A stretch of 33,415 bases of DNA from DASTPP01 sp035762175 (GCA_035762175.1 DASTPP010000046.1:1-33415); one strand, 5' to 3'; shown: positions 24,251 through 32,281, numbered from the stretch's first letter. Notes: generated from the letters alone by a model not told the origin. Numbers and translations are program-made.

Positions 24251-24999
24251 GACGCGCCCCCCTCGTCGGCCTTCCGGTGGAAGAAGCGCCTGACGCGCGG
24301 GTCGTCGCTCTCGTCGCGCAGCTCGCGCGGGTCGCCCTCGGCGATGACGCCCTTGGCCTCTTTGTCCAGCATGATGCACCGTTTGACGATCTTGAAGATG
24401 CTCGGCAGCTCGTGCGTCACGAGCACGACCGTGAGCCCGAGGCCGGCGTTGAGCGCGAGAATGAGCTCGTCGAGCGCGTCGGCCGAGACCGGGTCGAGGC
24501 CGGCCGAGGGCTCGTCGAGGAAGATGAGCTCGGGCTCGAGCACGAGGGCGCGGGCGATGGCCGCGCGCTTCTTCATGCCGCCCGAGATCTCGGACGGGTA
24601 CTTCGCCTCGGCGCCCTTCAGCCCGACGAGCCCGAGCGTCGCGCGCGCCACGGCCATGACCGCGGGCTCGGGCAGGTCGCTCCACTGGCGCAGGGGCAGC
24701 GCCACGTTCTCGACCACCGTCATCGACCCGAAGAGCGCGCCCGCCTGGAACATGACGCCGAACGCCGGCCGCCCGACCGCGAGGTTGGGCCGGCCCCGGC
24801 CGCCGACGTCGACCTCGCCGGCCTGCGGCTCTTCGAGCCCGATGACGTTGCGCAACAGGGTCGACTTGCCGCAGCCGCTGCCGCCGAGCACGGCGAAGAC
24901 GTCGCCCCGGCGCACGTCGAACGAGACGTCGCGCAGCAGCGTGACCTCGCCCCAGCCGATCGCGAGGCCCCGGACCCGCACCATCGCGGCGGCGGTCAC
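24247..24999 (-). CDS. MlaF-like ABC transporter ATPase
   Basis: A 250-residue ATPase that would energise the neighbouring MlaE-type permease in moving phospholipids or other lipids across the envelope. Walker A is GGSGCGKST (residues 39-47), Q-loop GVMFQAGALFGSMTV, the signature ISGGMKKRAAIARAL carries the MKKR variant typical of Mla/Mkl ATPases, Walker B is ELIFLDEPSAGLDP, and the H-loop VLVTHELPSIF. The GTG start is chosen because it overlaps the stop of the upstream permease gene by four bases (GTGA), just as at the next junction; the ATG five codons later is the alternative. Length is normal for the family. Confidence 0.95.
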   Translation of the reverse strand: MTAAAMVRVRGLAIGWGEVTLLRDVSFDVRRGDVFAVLGGSGCGKSTLLRNVIGLEEPQAGEVDVGGRGRPNLAVGRPAFGVMFQAGALFGSMTVVENVALPLRQWSDLPEPAVMAVARATLGLVGLKGAEAKYPSEISGGMKKRAAIARALVLEPELIFLDEPSAGLDPVSADALDELILALNAGLGLTVVLVTHELPSIFKIVKRCIMLDKEAKGVIAEGDPRELRDESDDPRVRRFFHRKADEGGAS

Positions 25000-26192
25000 G
25001 AGAGCCTCAGCGCCTGGAAGGCGACGGTGAAGGCGGCGTCGATGACGATGAGGGCGAAGAGGCTCGCGACGACCGACGAGGTCGTGCGCCGCCCGACGCC
25101 CTCGGCCCCGCCCGAGGCGGCGAAGCCCTGCTGGCAGGCGATGAGGGTGACGGCGAGGGCGAAGGCGACCGACTTGAGCAGGCCCGAGAAGACCGACCAG
25201 CTCGAGATGGCCGCGCGCGTCTCGCGCAGGTAGGCGCCGGCCGACAGGTCGAGGCTGGTCACGCCGACGAAGAGGCCGCCGGCGATGCCCGCGGCGTCGG
25301 CGACCAGCGTCAGCGCGGGCGCCGCCAGCATCAGCGCCGCCGCCCGCGGCAGCACGAGGAAGCGCACCGGGCCGAAGCCCATCGTGCGCAGGGCGTCGAG
25401 CTCTTCGGACACGCGCATCGTGCCGAGCTCGGCCGCGAAGGCCGCGCCCGAGCGGCCGCAGAGCAAGATGGCCGTCATCAGCGGGCCGAGCTCTTTGGTG
25501 ACCGAGAGCGCCACCAGGTCGGCGACGAAGAGGTTGGCGCCGTACTGGCGCAGCGGCGCGGCACTCTGGTACGCCATCACGAAGCCGACGAGAAAGTTGA
25601 TGAGCGCGACCACCGGCACCGCGTCGGCCCCCGCCCGCTCGGCCAGCCTCGGCACGTCGGCCCAGTTGCCCGTGCGCGGCTCTTTCAAGAGGCCCAGCGT
25701 CGAGAGCACCATCTCGCCGAAGAAGCCGAAGACGTCTTTCGCGCCGGCGAAGAAGGCGGCGGTCGCCCGCCCGAGCTCTTCGATCGCGCTCGGGGGCCGC
25801 GCCTTCTGCCGCGGGTGCGTCACGCGGTCCTCGCGGTAGAGGCCGAGCAGCCGCTCGACCCGCTCGCTCGCCCCCTCGAAGCTCGTCTCGACCCGGCGCT
25901 GCCGCAGCTCGCTGTCGGCGTGCGCCAGCAGGGCGGCCGTGCCCCCGTCGAGCGACTCGAGCCCCGACAGGTCGAAGCGCACCGCCCGGCCCCGCCGGCC
26001 CAGCCACACGATGCGCCGCAAGCGCGACCAGAGCGCCGGCGCGTCGTCGAAGGTGTAGCGGCCCTCGAGCGACACCGTCACCGTCCGGCCCGCGCGCTCG
26101 ACGCGCGCCTTGAGGCGGTGGCCGCCGGGCGGGCGCGCCCGGCCCTCGCGGGGCGGCGCCTCGGGGGGCATGGTTGCGTTGTCGGCGGTCAT
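24996..26192 (-). CDS. MlaE-like ABC permease with N-terminal STAS domain
   Basis: A 398-residue fusion. Residues about 28-110 form a STAS-like domain (VERAGRTVTVSLEGRYTFDDAP, RAVRFDLSGLESLDGGTAALLAHADSEL), equivalent to the separate MlaB protein in E. coli. The rest is the MlaE permease, beginning with the amphipathic FFGEMVLSTLGLL and containing five or six TM segments and the diagnostic AAELGTMRVSEELDALRTMG. As the first gene of the four-gene operon it would form the inner-membrane core with the ATPase. Start: MTADNATMPPEAPP is used; another Met seven codons later or one eight codons earlier is possible, as none has a strong Shine-Dalgarno. STAS-permease fusions of this kind are known outside Enterobacteria. 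Confidence 0.92.
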   Translation of the reverse strand: MTADNATMPPEAPPREGRARPPGGHRLKARVERAGRTVTVSLEGRYTFDDAPALWSRLRRIVWLGRRGRAVRFDLSGLESLDGGTAALLAHADSELRQRRVETSFEGASERVERLLGLYREDRVTHPRQKARPPSAIEELGRATAAFFAGAKDVFGFFGEMVLSTLGLLKEPRTGNWADVPRLAERAGADAVPVVALINFLVGFVMAYQSAAPLRQYGANLFVADLVALSVTKELGPLMTAILLCGRSGAAFAAELGTMRVSEELDALRTMGFGPVRFLVLPRAAALMLAAPALTLVADAAGIAGGLFVGVTSLDLSAGAYLRETRAAISSWSVFSGLLKSVAFALAVTLIACQQGFAASGGAEGVGRRTTSSVVASLFALIVIDAAFTVAFQALRLS

Positions 26193-26543
26193 CGGGGGCG
26201 ACCACCGAGGTTGCATCGCAACGATCGCGCGGCCTCGGGGGCCTCGGGTCGGTGCGTGGCAAGGCACGTACCAGCGGCGGACGCGTTTCGATAAGCGAAG
26301 GGCTCGAGGCCGGCGCCCGCGCCCCCGTGACAAAAGGCGCCGCCTTGTCGCAAGGTGCCCCAGAGGCAGCCGCGCGCGCGGGCGATGCCTTCGGAGGGCC
26401 AAGCCGTTGATCGGGGCGGGGCCGGCGGGCCCGAAAATGCGAACACCCCGCCGGGGGGGCGGGGCGCGCAAGGGGCCTCGGACGGGCAGGGCGGGCCCGA
26501 GCGCCCGCGCGGCGTTCGCGCGGGCCGGGCCGCCCTCGCCGCC

Positions 26544-26954
26544 TCAGGAGGCGCTGCTCGAGCCGTGGCTCGCGTGCTTGCGCCGCGAGCTCGTGCCGTT
26601 CTTCGCCCCGTGGATCGCTTCGCCGTTCTGCGCCTCGGCCCTCTCGCCGCCCTCGCCGCGAACATCGACGCCCGCGGTCTGCGTCTCGAGCCCGAAGCTG
26701 CTCAGCCACTCTTTGCTGAGGTCTCGCAGCTTCTCGCCGAGCGACGAGCGCAGCTCGCTGCCGGCCGAGGGCGCGAGCGCCAGGGCCACGCCCGCGCCGA
26801 CGACGGCGCCGAGGCCGACGAGGGCGACGGCGTTGAGCGGCCCGATGCCGCGGCTCTTCTGGGGCCAGAGGCCCTTTCGCACGAGCGAGTCGTACGCTTG
26901 GACCGCGAGCTCGGAGACGACACGAAGATTCTGGATGGAGTCGGTGATGCTCAT
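26544..26954 (-). CDS. YtxH-like membrane protein, 136 aa
   Basis: The N-terminus MSITDSIQNLRVVSELAVQAYDSLVRK looks amphipathic. A single TM segment with glycine zipper follows (about residues 46-67, LNAVALVGLGAVVGAGVALALAPS), then the YtxH-type sequence APSAGSELRSSLGEKLRDLSKEW. The tail is hydrophilic and charged (DVRGEGGERAEAQNGEAIHG) and ends KHASHGSSSAS. YtxH proteins are often stress-related; function is not settled. A good Shine-Dalgarno GGGAGG lies five bases before the ATG. It is divergent from the universal stress protein gene, with 490 bases between, and the pairing of two stress-type genes suggests, but does not show, shared control. Confidence 0.8.
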   Translation of the reverse strand: MSITDSIQNLRVVSELAVQAYDSLVRKGLWPQKSRGIGPLNAVALVGLGAVVGAGVALALAPSAGSELRSSLGEKLRDLSKEWLSSFGLETQTAGVDVRGEGGERAEAQNGEAIHGAKNGTSSRRKHASHGSSSAS

Positions 26955-27444
26955 GGCGACCTCCCCGGTCGAGAGTTGATGGAGCCTTCGCGACGGGCCC
27001 GGGGCGGTGCCCGAGGCGCGCCGGGGTCGGGCGAGGGCCGCTCGAAGAACGGCGCCGTCACGTCGAATAAACCTCGTCGGAAAGCGAAAGCTGTGCCGTG
27101 CCTCCGGCGCGGCCGGGGCCCGGGCGATGGCCTCGCGCCGGGCGAGCGCTTCGTGGCAAGACGCCACGGGCGGCGCCCTTTGCCCCGCCGGCCGGGACGA
27201 AGCGCCACGCCCTGCGGCGCCGCGGGCGGGCCGCCCCGTTTCGTCCGGCCCCAGGAGCCCCGCCGGGCGGAGGGGCCCGCCCCGCGCCCCCCGCCGCGAG
27301 CGGCCCCTGGCCGGCGGCGCGCCCCGTGCGTATCGTGGGCCGCGCGAGGGCGCGCCGGGCGCGTCCCTTGCGAGCCCCCACCAAGGCAGTAAAGCAGTGA
27401 CGGAACCCCGCCCGCCCGCCCGGGCGCGCAAGGGAGGATGACCC
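26955..27444. other. 490-bp divergent intergenic region
   Basis: Lies between the YtxH-like and universal stress protein genes and must contain the promoters for both. An AT-richer patch at 27058-27085 (GTCGAATAAACCTCG) is the most promoter-like part on the minus strand, but no pair of boxes with proper spacing was found. Near the plus-strand gene only the Shine-Dalgarno AGGGAGG (27431-27437) is clear. No convincing small gene. Confidence 0.5.
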
Positions 27445-29331
27445 ATGGAGACGCTGCGCAAGATCTTGGTGCCGACAGACTTTCACCCGTCTTCGCGCGG
27501 CGCCATCGAGCTCGCCCTCGAGATGGCCCGCAAGTACGGCGCGACGCTCGTGCTCTTGCACGTGTACGCGGTGCCCATTTACGCGTTCCCCGACGGCGCC
27601 CTGCTCTCGACGGCGAGCCTGGCGACCGAGCTCTCGAACGCCGCGCAGCTCGGCCTCGATCGGGCGGTGCGCGAGATCGGCGACCGCAGCGTCTCGGTCG
27701 TGCCCGTGCTGCGCGAGGGCAACGCCGAAGACGAGATCTTGAACGTGGCCGATGAGCAGGGCGTCGACCTCATCGTCGTCGGCACGCACGGCCGCCGCGG
27801 GCTGACGCGCGCGCTGCTCGGCAGCGTGGCCGAGTCGGTGCTGCGCGACGCCAAGGTGCCCGTGCTCGTCGTGCCCGTCGCCGCGGCCGAGCGCATGGGC
27901 CTCGAGGCCCCCGCCGGGGCCCGCGGGGCCGCGACGTTAGGCCGGGCCGAAGTGCGCCTCGAGCGCCTCGATCAGGCCCTCGAGCGAGTAGGTGCGGGCC
28001 GTCAGCCCGACGCGCAGTCCGAGCCGCTCGGCCGTGGCGGTGGTGACGGGGCCGATGCTGGCGAGGCAGACGCCCTCGAGCAGGGCGGGGGCGTCGGGCC
28101 CGAGCAGGGCGAGCAGGTGCTCGGCGGTGCTCGACGAGGTGAGCGTGACGACGTCGATCGCGCGGCCCTCGAGGGCCCGGGCGAGCGACGCGACGCTCTC
28201 GGCCGGGGGCGGCTTGGTCTCGTAGGCGGCGACGACCTCGACCTCGTGCCCGGCGGCGCGCAGCGCGTCGGGCATCGCCTCGCGCGCGACCAGCGCCCGG
28301 GCGACGAGCACGCGCAGGCGGCGGCCCGCGGGCGCCGCGTCGAGCAGGGCCCGGGCGAGCCCCTCGCCGACGAACTCTTTGGCCACGAGGTCGGCGCGAA
28401 CGCCGCGCCCGGCGAGCGCCGCGGCCGTGCCCGGGCCGATGGCGGCGACGCGGGCGGAGCCGAAGGCGCGGGCGTCGCGGCCCTGCCGCTCGATCTCTTC
28501 GAAGAGGCGCTCGACCCCGTTCGGGCTGGTGAGCGCGACCCAGTCGTACGCGCCGAGGCCCGCGACCGCGCGCGCGAGGGGCCCCGGGTCGGGCGGAGGG
28601 TAGATGGCAATGGTCGGCACCGAGACGGCCTCGGCCCCCCGCTCTCGCAGGGCGCGCACGAAGGCGCGCGCCTGGTGCGCCGCGCGCGTGACGGCGACGC
28701 GCTTTCCGAAGAGGGGCCGGCGGTCGTACCAGCGAAGCGCCTCGCGCCCCCGGACGCCGGGCCCGACGAAGGCGACGAGCCCGGCCCCTTCGCCCGCGGG
28801 CCCGGCGGCCGCGTCGCCGAGCTCGCCGAGCGTGCAGACGAGCGTGCGCTGGGCGGGCGAGGTCGCGCCGGTGACGAGCGCGGCGGGGCCGCCGGCGGGG
28901 TGCCCGGCGGCGAGCAAGGCCGCGGCGAGCGACCGCGCCGCCGCCCGGCCCGCGGCGACGAAGGTCGGCGCGGACGGCGCGCCCGGCGGCGGCGCCGGCC
29001 CCGCCCCCTCGGCCCAGACGACCAGGCCGCCCGCCCGCCCGAGCTCGACGCCCGCGTACGCCGCGGCGCCGAGCTCGGGCGGCACCGCCGGCACGATCTC
29101 GAAGCCGACGCCCGCGCCCGCGAGGCCGGCGACGGCGGCGCCCCCCTCGAGCCAGGGGTCGCCCTCGCGCAGCCACACCATCGCCCGCCCCCGGCGCGCG
29201 CCCTCGGCGGCGGCCGCGAGCGCCTCGGCGGCCGAGGCGGCCTCGAGCCGCTCGGCCCCCGGCGCCACGAGCTCGAGCAAGGCAGGGTGGGGCCGCCCTT
29301 CGACGACGACGCCGTCGGCGCGGCCGAGTAG
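27445..29331 (+). CDS. Universal stress protein; frame lacks its expected stop and runs on antisense to the CobA-HemD gene
   Basis: Residues 1-150 (to about base 27895) form a complete UspA domain: METLRKILVPTDFHPSSRGAIELALEMARK, a middle with LVLLHVYAVPIYAF, and the nucleotide-binding motif VVGTHGRRGLTRALLGSVAESVLRDAKVPVLVVPV (G-x2-G-x9-G-S). USP proteins bind ATP or stabilise cells under stress. A single-domain Usp ends near here, yet no in-frame stop occurs until 29331; the remaining ~478 residues are Gly/Arg/Ala/Glu-rich and exactly antisense to the neighbouring gene, so they are surely not native protein. A TAG in the next frame at 27938-27940 would close a gene of normal size after a single-base indel, for instance in the C-run at 27908-27912. 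Shine-Dalgarno AGGGAGG is seven bases before the ATG. Confidence 0.8.
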   Translation: METLRKILVPTDFHPSSRGAIELALEMARKYGATLVLLHVYAVPIYAFPDGALLSTASLATELSNAAQLGLDRAVREIGDRSVSVVPVLREGNAEDEILNVADEQGVDLIVVGTHGRRGLTRALLGSVAESVLRDAKVPVLVVPVAAAERMGLEAPAGARGAATLGRAEVRLERLDQALERVGAGRQPDAQSEPLGRGGGDGADAGEADALEQGGGVGPEQGEQVLGGARRGERDDVDRAALEGPGERRDALGRGRLGLVGGDDLDLVPGGAQRVGHRLARDQRPGDEHAQAAARGRRVEQGPGEPLADELFGHEVGANAAPGERRGRARADGGDAGGAEGAGVAALPLDLFEEALDPVRAGERDPVVRAEARDRAREGPRVGRRVDGNGRHRDGLGPPLSQGAHEGARLVRRARDGDALSEEGPAVVPAKRLAPPDAGPDEGDEPGPFARGPGGRVAELAERADERALGGRGRAGDERGGAAGGVPGGEQGRGERPRRRPARGDEGRRGRRARRRRRPRPLGPDDQAARPPELDARVRRGAELGRHRRHDLEADARAREAGDGGAPLEPGVALAQPHHRPPPARALGGGRERLGGRGGLEPLGPRRHELEQGRVGPPFDDDAVGAAE

Positions 29332-29406
29332 CTCGGCCCCCCGGACGCTCAGGAGGCCAGGGTCGCCGGGGCCGGCGCCCACCAAGTATACGCAACCTCG
29401 GGCCAT
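27937..29406 (-). CDS. hemD: Fusion of a SUMT-like (CobA) domain with uroporphyrinogen-III synthase (HemD)
   Basis: A 489-residue cytosolic protein of tetrapyrrole biosynthesis. Residues 1-235 resemble uroporphyrinogen-III C-methyltransferase (siroheme/cobalamin branch): VYLVGAGPGDPGLLSVRGAELLGRAD and WLREGDP are kept. Residues 240-489 are HemD, which closes hydroxymethylbilane to uroporphyrinogen III: FGKRVAVTRAAHQARAFVRAL, WVALTSPNGVERLFEEI, VAAIGPGTAAAL, and VVTLTSSSTAEHLLALLG with SIGPVTTATAERLGL. CobA-HemD fusions are common. The methyltransferase half looks worn: the usual RLKGGDPFVFGRG and PGVTSA blocks are replaced by LREGDPWLEGG and PAVPPE, so methylation may be lost while HemD stays intact. 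No hemC or other heme gene is beside it. Confidence 0.9.
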   Translation of the reverse strand: MARGCVYLVGAGPGDPGLLSVRGAELLGRADGVVVEGRPHPALLELVAPGAERLEAASAAEALAAAAEGARRGRAMVWLREGDPWLEGGAAVAGLAGAGVGFEIVPAVPPELGAAAYAGVELGRAGGLVVWAEGAGPAPPPGAPSAPTFVAAGRAAARSLAAALLAAGHPAGGPAALVTGATSPAQRTLVCTLGELGDAAAGPAGEGAGLVAFVGPGVRGREALRWYDRRPLFGKRVAVTRAAHQARAFVRALRERGAEAVSVPTIAIYPPPDPGPLARAVAGLGAYDWVALTSPNGVERLFEEIERQGRDARAFGSARVAAIGPGTAAALAGRGVRADLVAKEFVGEGLARALLDAAPAGRRLRVLVARALVAREAMPDALRAAGHEVEVVAAYETKPPPAESVASLARALEGRAIDVVTLTSSSTAEHLLALLGPDAPALLEGVCLASIGPVTTATAERLGLRVGLTARTYSLEGLIEALEAHFGPA

Positions 29407-29475
29407 GGGCCCACTCTAGCCCAGCCGAGCGCCAAACGAGCGTTCCACGCCAGTTTCGTGCCACACTTAGGGCCA

Positions 29476-30771
29476 ATGACGGATGAGCAGAAGGAGGCGC
29501 TCGAGGCGGCCGTGCCCGTCCTGACGACCGTCGCCTCGCGCACGAACGTGCTGGCGCGCATTCACTGGCCCCGCTCGGTCGAGCAAACCTTCTTCGCCAA
29601 GGGCGCCGACGAGCTGCCCGAGCCGGCCTACGCGGTCGACCGGGCGACGGCCGAAGAGAACGTGCGCTCGCTCGAGAAGCTACGCAAGAGCCTGAGCGGC
29701 GACGACCCGCTGCGCGAGCTCTTGCGCCGGACGGCGACGAGCTACCGCGACGCCAACCGCCTCTTGCTCGCCGTCGGCACGCCCCGCTTCTTCGAGCTGT
29801 CGTGCGAGATCTACGGCGGCGCCCGGTCGATGGCCCTCGACGTGGACACGACCAACCTCGACCTCGCCGAGCACCTGCTCGGCCGCCTCTCGCACCAGGC
29901 CCCCGCCCCCGAGGGGCCGGCCTCGATCGCGCCGCCGGGCGAGCCCCCGGTCGACCACGACGCGCTCGTGCAGGCGCTCGCCGAGCGGCTCGCGCGCGAG
30001 CAGCCCGCGCTCGAGGTGAGCGTCGTCGTCAGCGACGACGTGGCCCCCAAGGTCATCGCCGGCGCGCGCCAGGTGCGCGTGCGCGAGGGCGCGCGGTTCA
30101 CGCCCGAGGAGGCGCGCAGCCTCTTCGTGCACGAGATCGAGACGCACGCGCTGACGGCCCAGAACGGCTCGTCGCAGCCGCACCTGTCGTTCCTGCGCAG
30201 CGGCGGCCCCCGCTCGACCCGCACCCAGGAGGGCCTCGCCGTCTTCGCCGAGCTCTTCGACCGCTCGCTCTCGGCCGCGCGCCTTTTGCGCCTCGCCGAG
30301 CGCGTGCGCATGGTCGCCATGGCCGAGGGCGGGGCGTCCTTTCTCGACGTCTACCGCCACCTGACCGCGGCCGGGGTGCCCGCCCGCGAGGCCTACCTCG
30401 ACACCGTGCGGGTCTTCCGCGGCGGCGTCGTCGCGGGCGGCGCGCCCTTCACCAAGGACACGGTGTACCTCGCCGGGCTCATCCAAGTTTATAACTTCTT
30501 GCGCACGAGCGTCACGCGCGGCACCCGGCACGTCGCCGAGACGCTCGTCTGCGGGCGCGTCGCCCTCGAAGACATGGGCCTCTTGCTCGTCCTGCGCGAG
30601 CAGGGGCTGCTCACCCCCCCGGTCTACGTGCCCGGCTGGCTGTCGAACTGGCAGACGCTCTTGCCCTACCTCGCCTTTACCTCGTTCCTGAACGAGGTGT
30701 CGCTGCCCCCCCCGCTCGTGCGCGAGCGGGCCCGCGGCCGCGCCGAGGCGGGCGAGCGCTCGAAGGCGTGA
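29476..30771 (+). CDS. QEGLA-motif protein (DUF1704, MATCAP-like putative metallopeptidase)
   Basis: A 431-residue soluble protein of the family once named 'flavohemoglobin expression-modulating QEGLA motif protein' (TIGR02421, DUF1704). The hallmarks are FVHEIETHALTAQNG (HExxxH, residues 219-224) and RTQEGLAVFAE (Glu252). In the related animal tyrosine carboxypeptidases MATCAP1/2 these residues bind zinc, so a peptidase role is plausible, but bacterial substrates are unknown. The N-terminal half has SVEQTFFAKGADELPEPAY and the strand-helix region FFELSCEIYGGARSMALD. An upstream GTG at 29458 could add six residues; the ATG is preferred because the family begins close to it. It is divergent from the CobA-HemD gene across about 70 bases. 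Ends close to the convergent glutaredoxin-like gene. Confidence 0.9.
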   Translation: MTDEQKEALEAAVPVLTTVASRTNVLARIHWPRSVEQTFFAKGADELPEPAYAVDRATAEENVRSLEKLRKSLSGDDPLRELLRRTATSYRDANRLLLAVGTPRFFELSCEIYGGARSMALDVDTTNLDLAEHLLGRLSHQAPAPEGPASIAPPGEPPVDHDALVQALAERLAREQPALEVSVVVSDDVAPKVIAGARQVRVREGARFTPEEARSLFVHEIETHALTAQNGSSQPHLSFLRSGGPRSTRTQEGLAVFAELFDRSLSAARLLRLAERVRMVAMAEGGASFLDVYRHLTAAGVPAREAYLDTVRVFRGGVVAGGAPFTKDTVYLAGLIQVYNFLRTSVTRGTRHVAETLVCGRVALEDMGLLLVLREQGLLTPPVYVPGWLSNWQTLLPYLAFTSFLNEVSLPPPLVRERARGRAEAGERSKA

Positions 30772-30808
30772 CCGGGCGCGGCCGGCCCGGCGCCGCCCGG
30801 CGGGCGCG

Positions 30809-31567
30809 CTAAAGCGTGACCGTGCGCGAGGCGGCCGCCGCGACGGCCGCGTCGAGCTCGCGCGGGTTGAAGCCGACGAGCACCCGGCCCATCACGTCGA
30901 TAACGGGGATGGTGCCCCCCCGCACGCCCGCCCGCTCGAGCTTGCCGCGCATCTCGGCCGCGGCGCCCGGCTCGGCCTCGATGTCCTTCGAGACGACCTT
31001 CACGCCCCGGCCCTTCAGGTGGTCGGCCGCCTGGTGGCAGGGCCCGCACCAGGACGCGCCGTAGATCACCACCGTGAGCGCCGCGACCTTCTCGCCGCCC
31101 CCCGGCAGCGGCGAACGGGCCGCCGTCCGCCGGCGCGCCGCGACGGCCTCCCACTCGGCGCGCGACATGCTCTGGACCGGGTAGGAGCCGTCGGGGCTCT
31201 TCTGCGCGAGGTTGGCCACGTACAAGAGCTCGCTCACGCTGCCGTCGTCGCGCGAGGTGACGACCACGCGCACGGCGTCGCGCCCCTCGGGCGGCACCTC
31301 GGCCGGGCGCTGGACCGTATGGAACTCGCCCTTCGCGTCGACCCAGGTGAGCAAGAGGTCGGGCGTCTCGTCGCGCAGTTCGAGCGCGGGCAGCGCCGCC
31401 GCCCGCGGCCGCGACGGGTCGTCGTCGCGGCGCCGGCAGCCGGCCGCGGCGAGGGCCGCGAGCGCGACCAGGGCCGCGAGCCGGCAGGCGGCCCTGCCCT
31501 TCGCGCCCCGGCCCCCTTGCTTCGCCCGCCACCCCGCCCCCCCGCCCCGGGCCATCTCATCGCTCAT
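30809..31567 (-). CDS. Glutaredoxin/thioredoxin-like lipoprotein
   Basis: A 252-residue exported protein. A long basic N-terminus (KQGGRGAKGRAACR) and hydrophobic run end in AAAGC with Cys44 as likely lipid site. Residues 55-150 are a non-conserved domain (LLLTWVDAKGEFHTVQRPAE, VSELLYVANLAQKSPDGSYP). The C-terminal 90 residues are glutaredoxin-like: VVIYGASWCGPCHQAADHLKGRGVKVVSKDIE with the CGPC active site (Cys174, Cys177), the cis-proline in GTIPVIDV, and GFNPRELDAAV. Probably a periplasmic thiol-disulfide exchange protein; the WCGPC motif is thioredoxin-like while the fold pattern is glutaredoxin-like. The start MSDEM is chosen for distance to the signal segment; a Met four codons later also fits. 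The stop is 38 bases from the convergent QEGLA gene's stop. Confidence 0.85.
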   Translation of the reverse strand: MSDEMARGGGAGWRAKQGGRGAKGRAACRLAALVALAALAAAGCRRRDDDPSRPRAAALPALELRDETPDLLLTWVDAKGEFHTVQRPAEVPPEGRDAVRVVVTSRDDGSVSELLYVANLAQKSPDGSYPVQSMSRAEWEAVAARRRTAARSPLPGGGEKVAALTVVIYGASWCGPCHQAADHLKGRGVKVVSKDIEAEPGAAAEMRGKLERAGVRGGTIPVIDVMGRVLVGFNPRELDAAVAAAASRTVTL

Positions 31568-32034
31568 GCGTCCGTCGACCTCCGGAGCCCAAGCTTGGAC
31601 CCACGCGGGCCGCTCTGCCAATCCCCCGCGGCCGCCCGCCGCCGAGGGCGGCCCCGTCCGAAGCGGCCGCGGCCATAGAAGCCGCCCCCCGGCGCGCGTC
31701 GGCGCGGCGGCCTTCGCCCCGAAGCCGCCTCCGCCGGCGCCGCGGCCGAGGCCGGGGCCCTCCCGCGGGCCGCCAGGGCGCGCCGGCAGCCTTCACGCCG
31801 CCCCCGCCGCCCGGCCCCGCCCTTGGCCCCCTCGCCGGGGCCCCGCAGCGGCACCGAGGGCCCCGCCGCCCCTGGCGCCGAGAAAAGCTCCTCCTGCTCG
31901 AGCCCCCTGTCGCGCCCGCAGCGCCGAGGGCCCCGCCACCCGCGGCGGTCGGGAGCGCGCCGCGCAGTGGGCAAAGCGGGCGGGCGCCGCCTCAAGCCCT
32001 TCGCGTGACGCGCCCCGCGCAGGGGGCAATCTTC

Positions 32035-32101
32035 TCGTGAAAGCCCCCTCGCGACCAACGATCGCGAGCGCGAGCGAAGTCGGCAAAACGCGTTTTCACG
32101 A
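32035..32101. other. Nested inverted repeats in an AT-richer patch
   Basis: TCGTGAAA (32035-32042) pairs with TTTCACGA (32094-32101); inside lie a perfect 7-bp hairpin CTCGCGA/TCGCGAG (32048-32068, loop CCAACGA) and a perfect 12-bp palindrome AAAACGCGTTTT (32085-32096). The outer right arm and the palindrome overlap, so they would compete. Could be a structured RNA or a regulatory site. Confidence 0.4.
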
Positions 32102-32251
32102 CGTCCGGCGAGAGGCGCGCCGCCCCGCTCGGTGGCCTCGTCAGGAAAGAGCAGATTTTTAGGCTCGAGTGAGGGCCCCGAACCGCGCGGGAGCGCCGCG
32201 GCACGCCGCCCCGGCCCGGCGGCGCGGCCGGGCGCGGGCCCGCCGGCCCCC

Positions 32252-32281
32252 TGTAGGCGTCTAGACGTCTAGACGCCTACA
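32252..32281. promoter_or_regulatory. Perfect 30-bp palindrome, operator candidate
   Basis: The left half TGTAGGCGTCTAGAC is followed without spacer by its exact reverse complement. It contains the 8-bp palindrome GTCTAGAC twice in direct succession. Such symmetry is typical of sites bound by one or two dimers of a TetR- or MerR-like regulator, or of a recombination or replication site. No regulator gene is adjacent and no confident gene starts nearby. Confidence 0.6.

Noticed and set aside
30760..30825. Repeat of GCGTGACCG around the QEGLA gene's stop as a further stop-in-repeat case
   Set aside because: Only 9-15 bases match and the second copy belongs to the convergent gene; chance is likely in such DNA.
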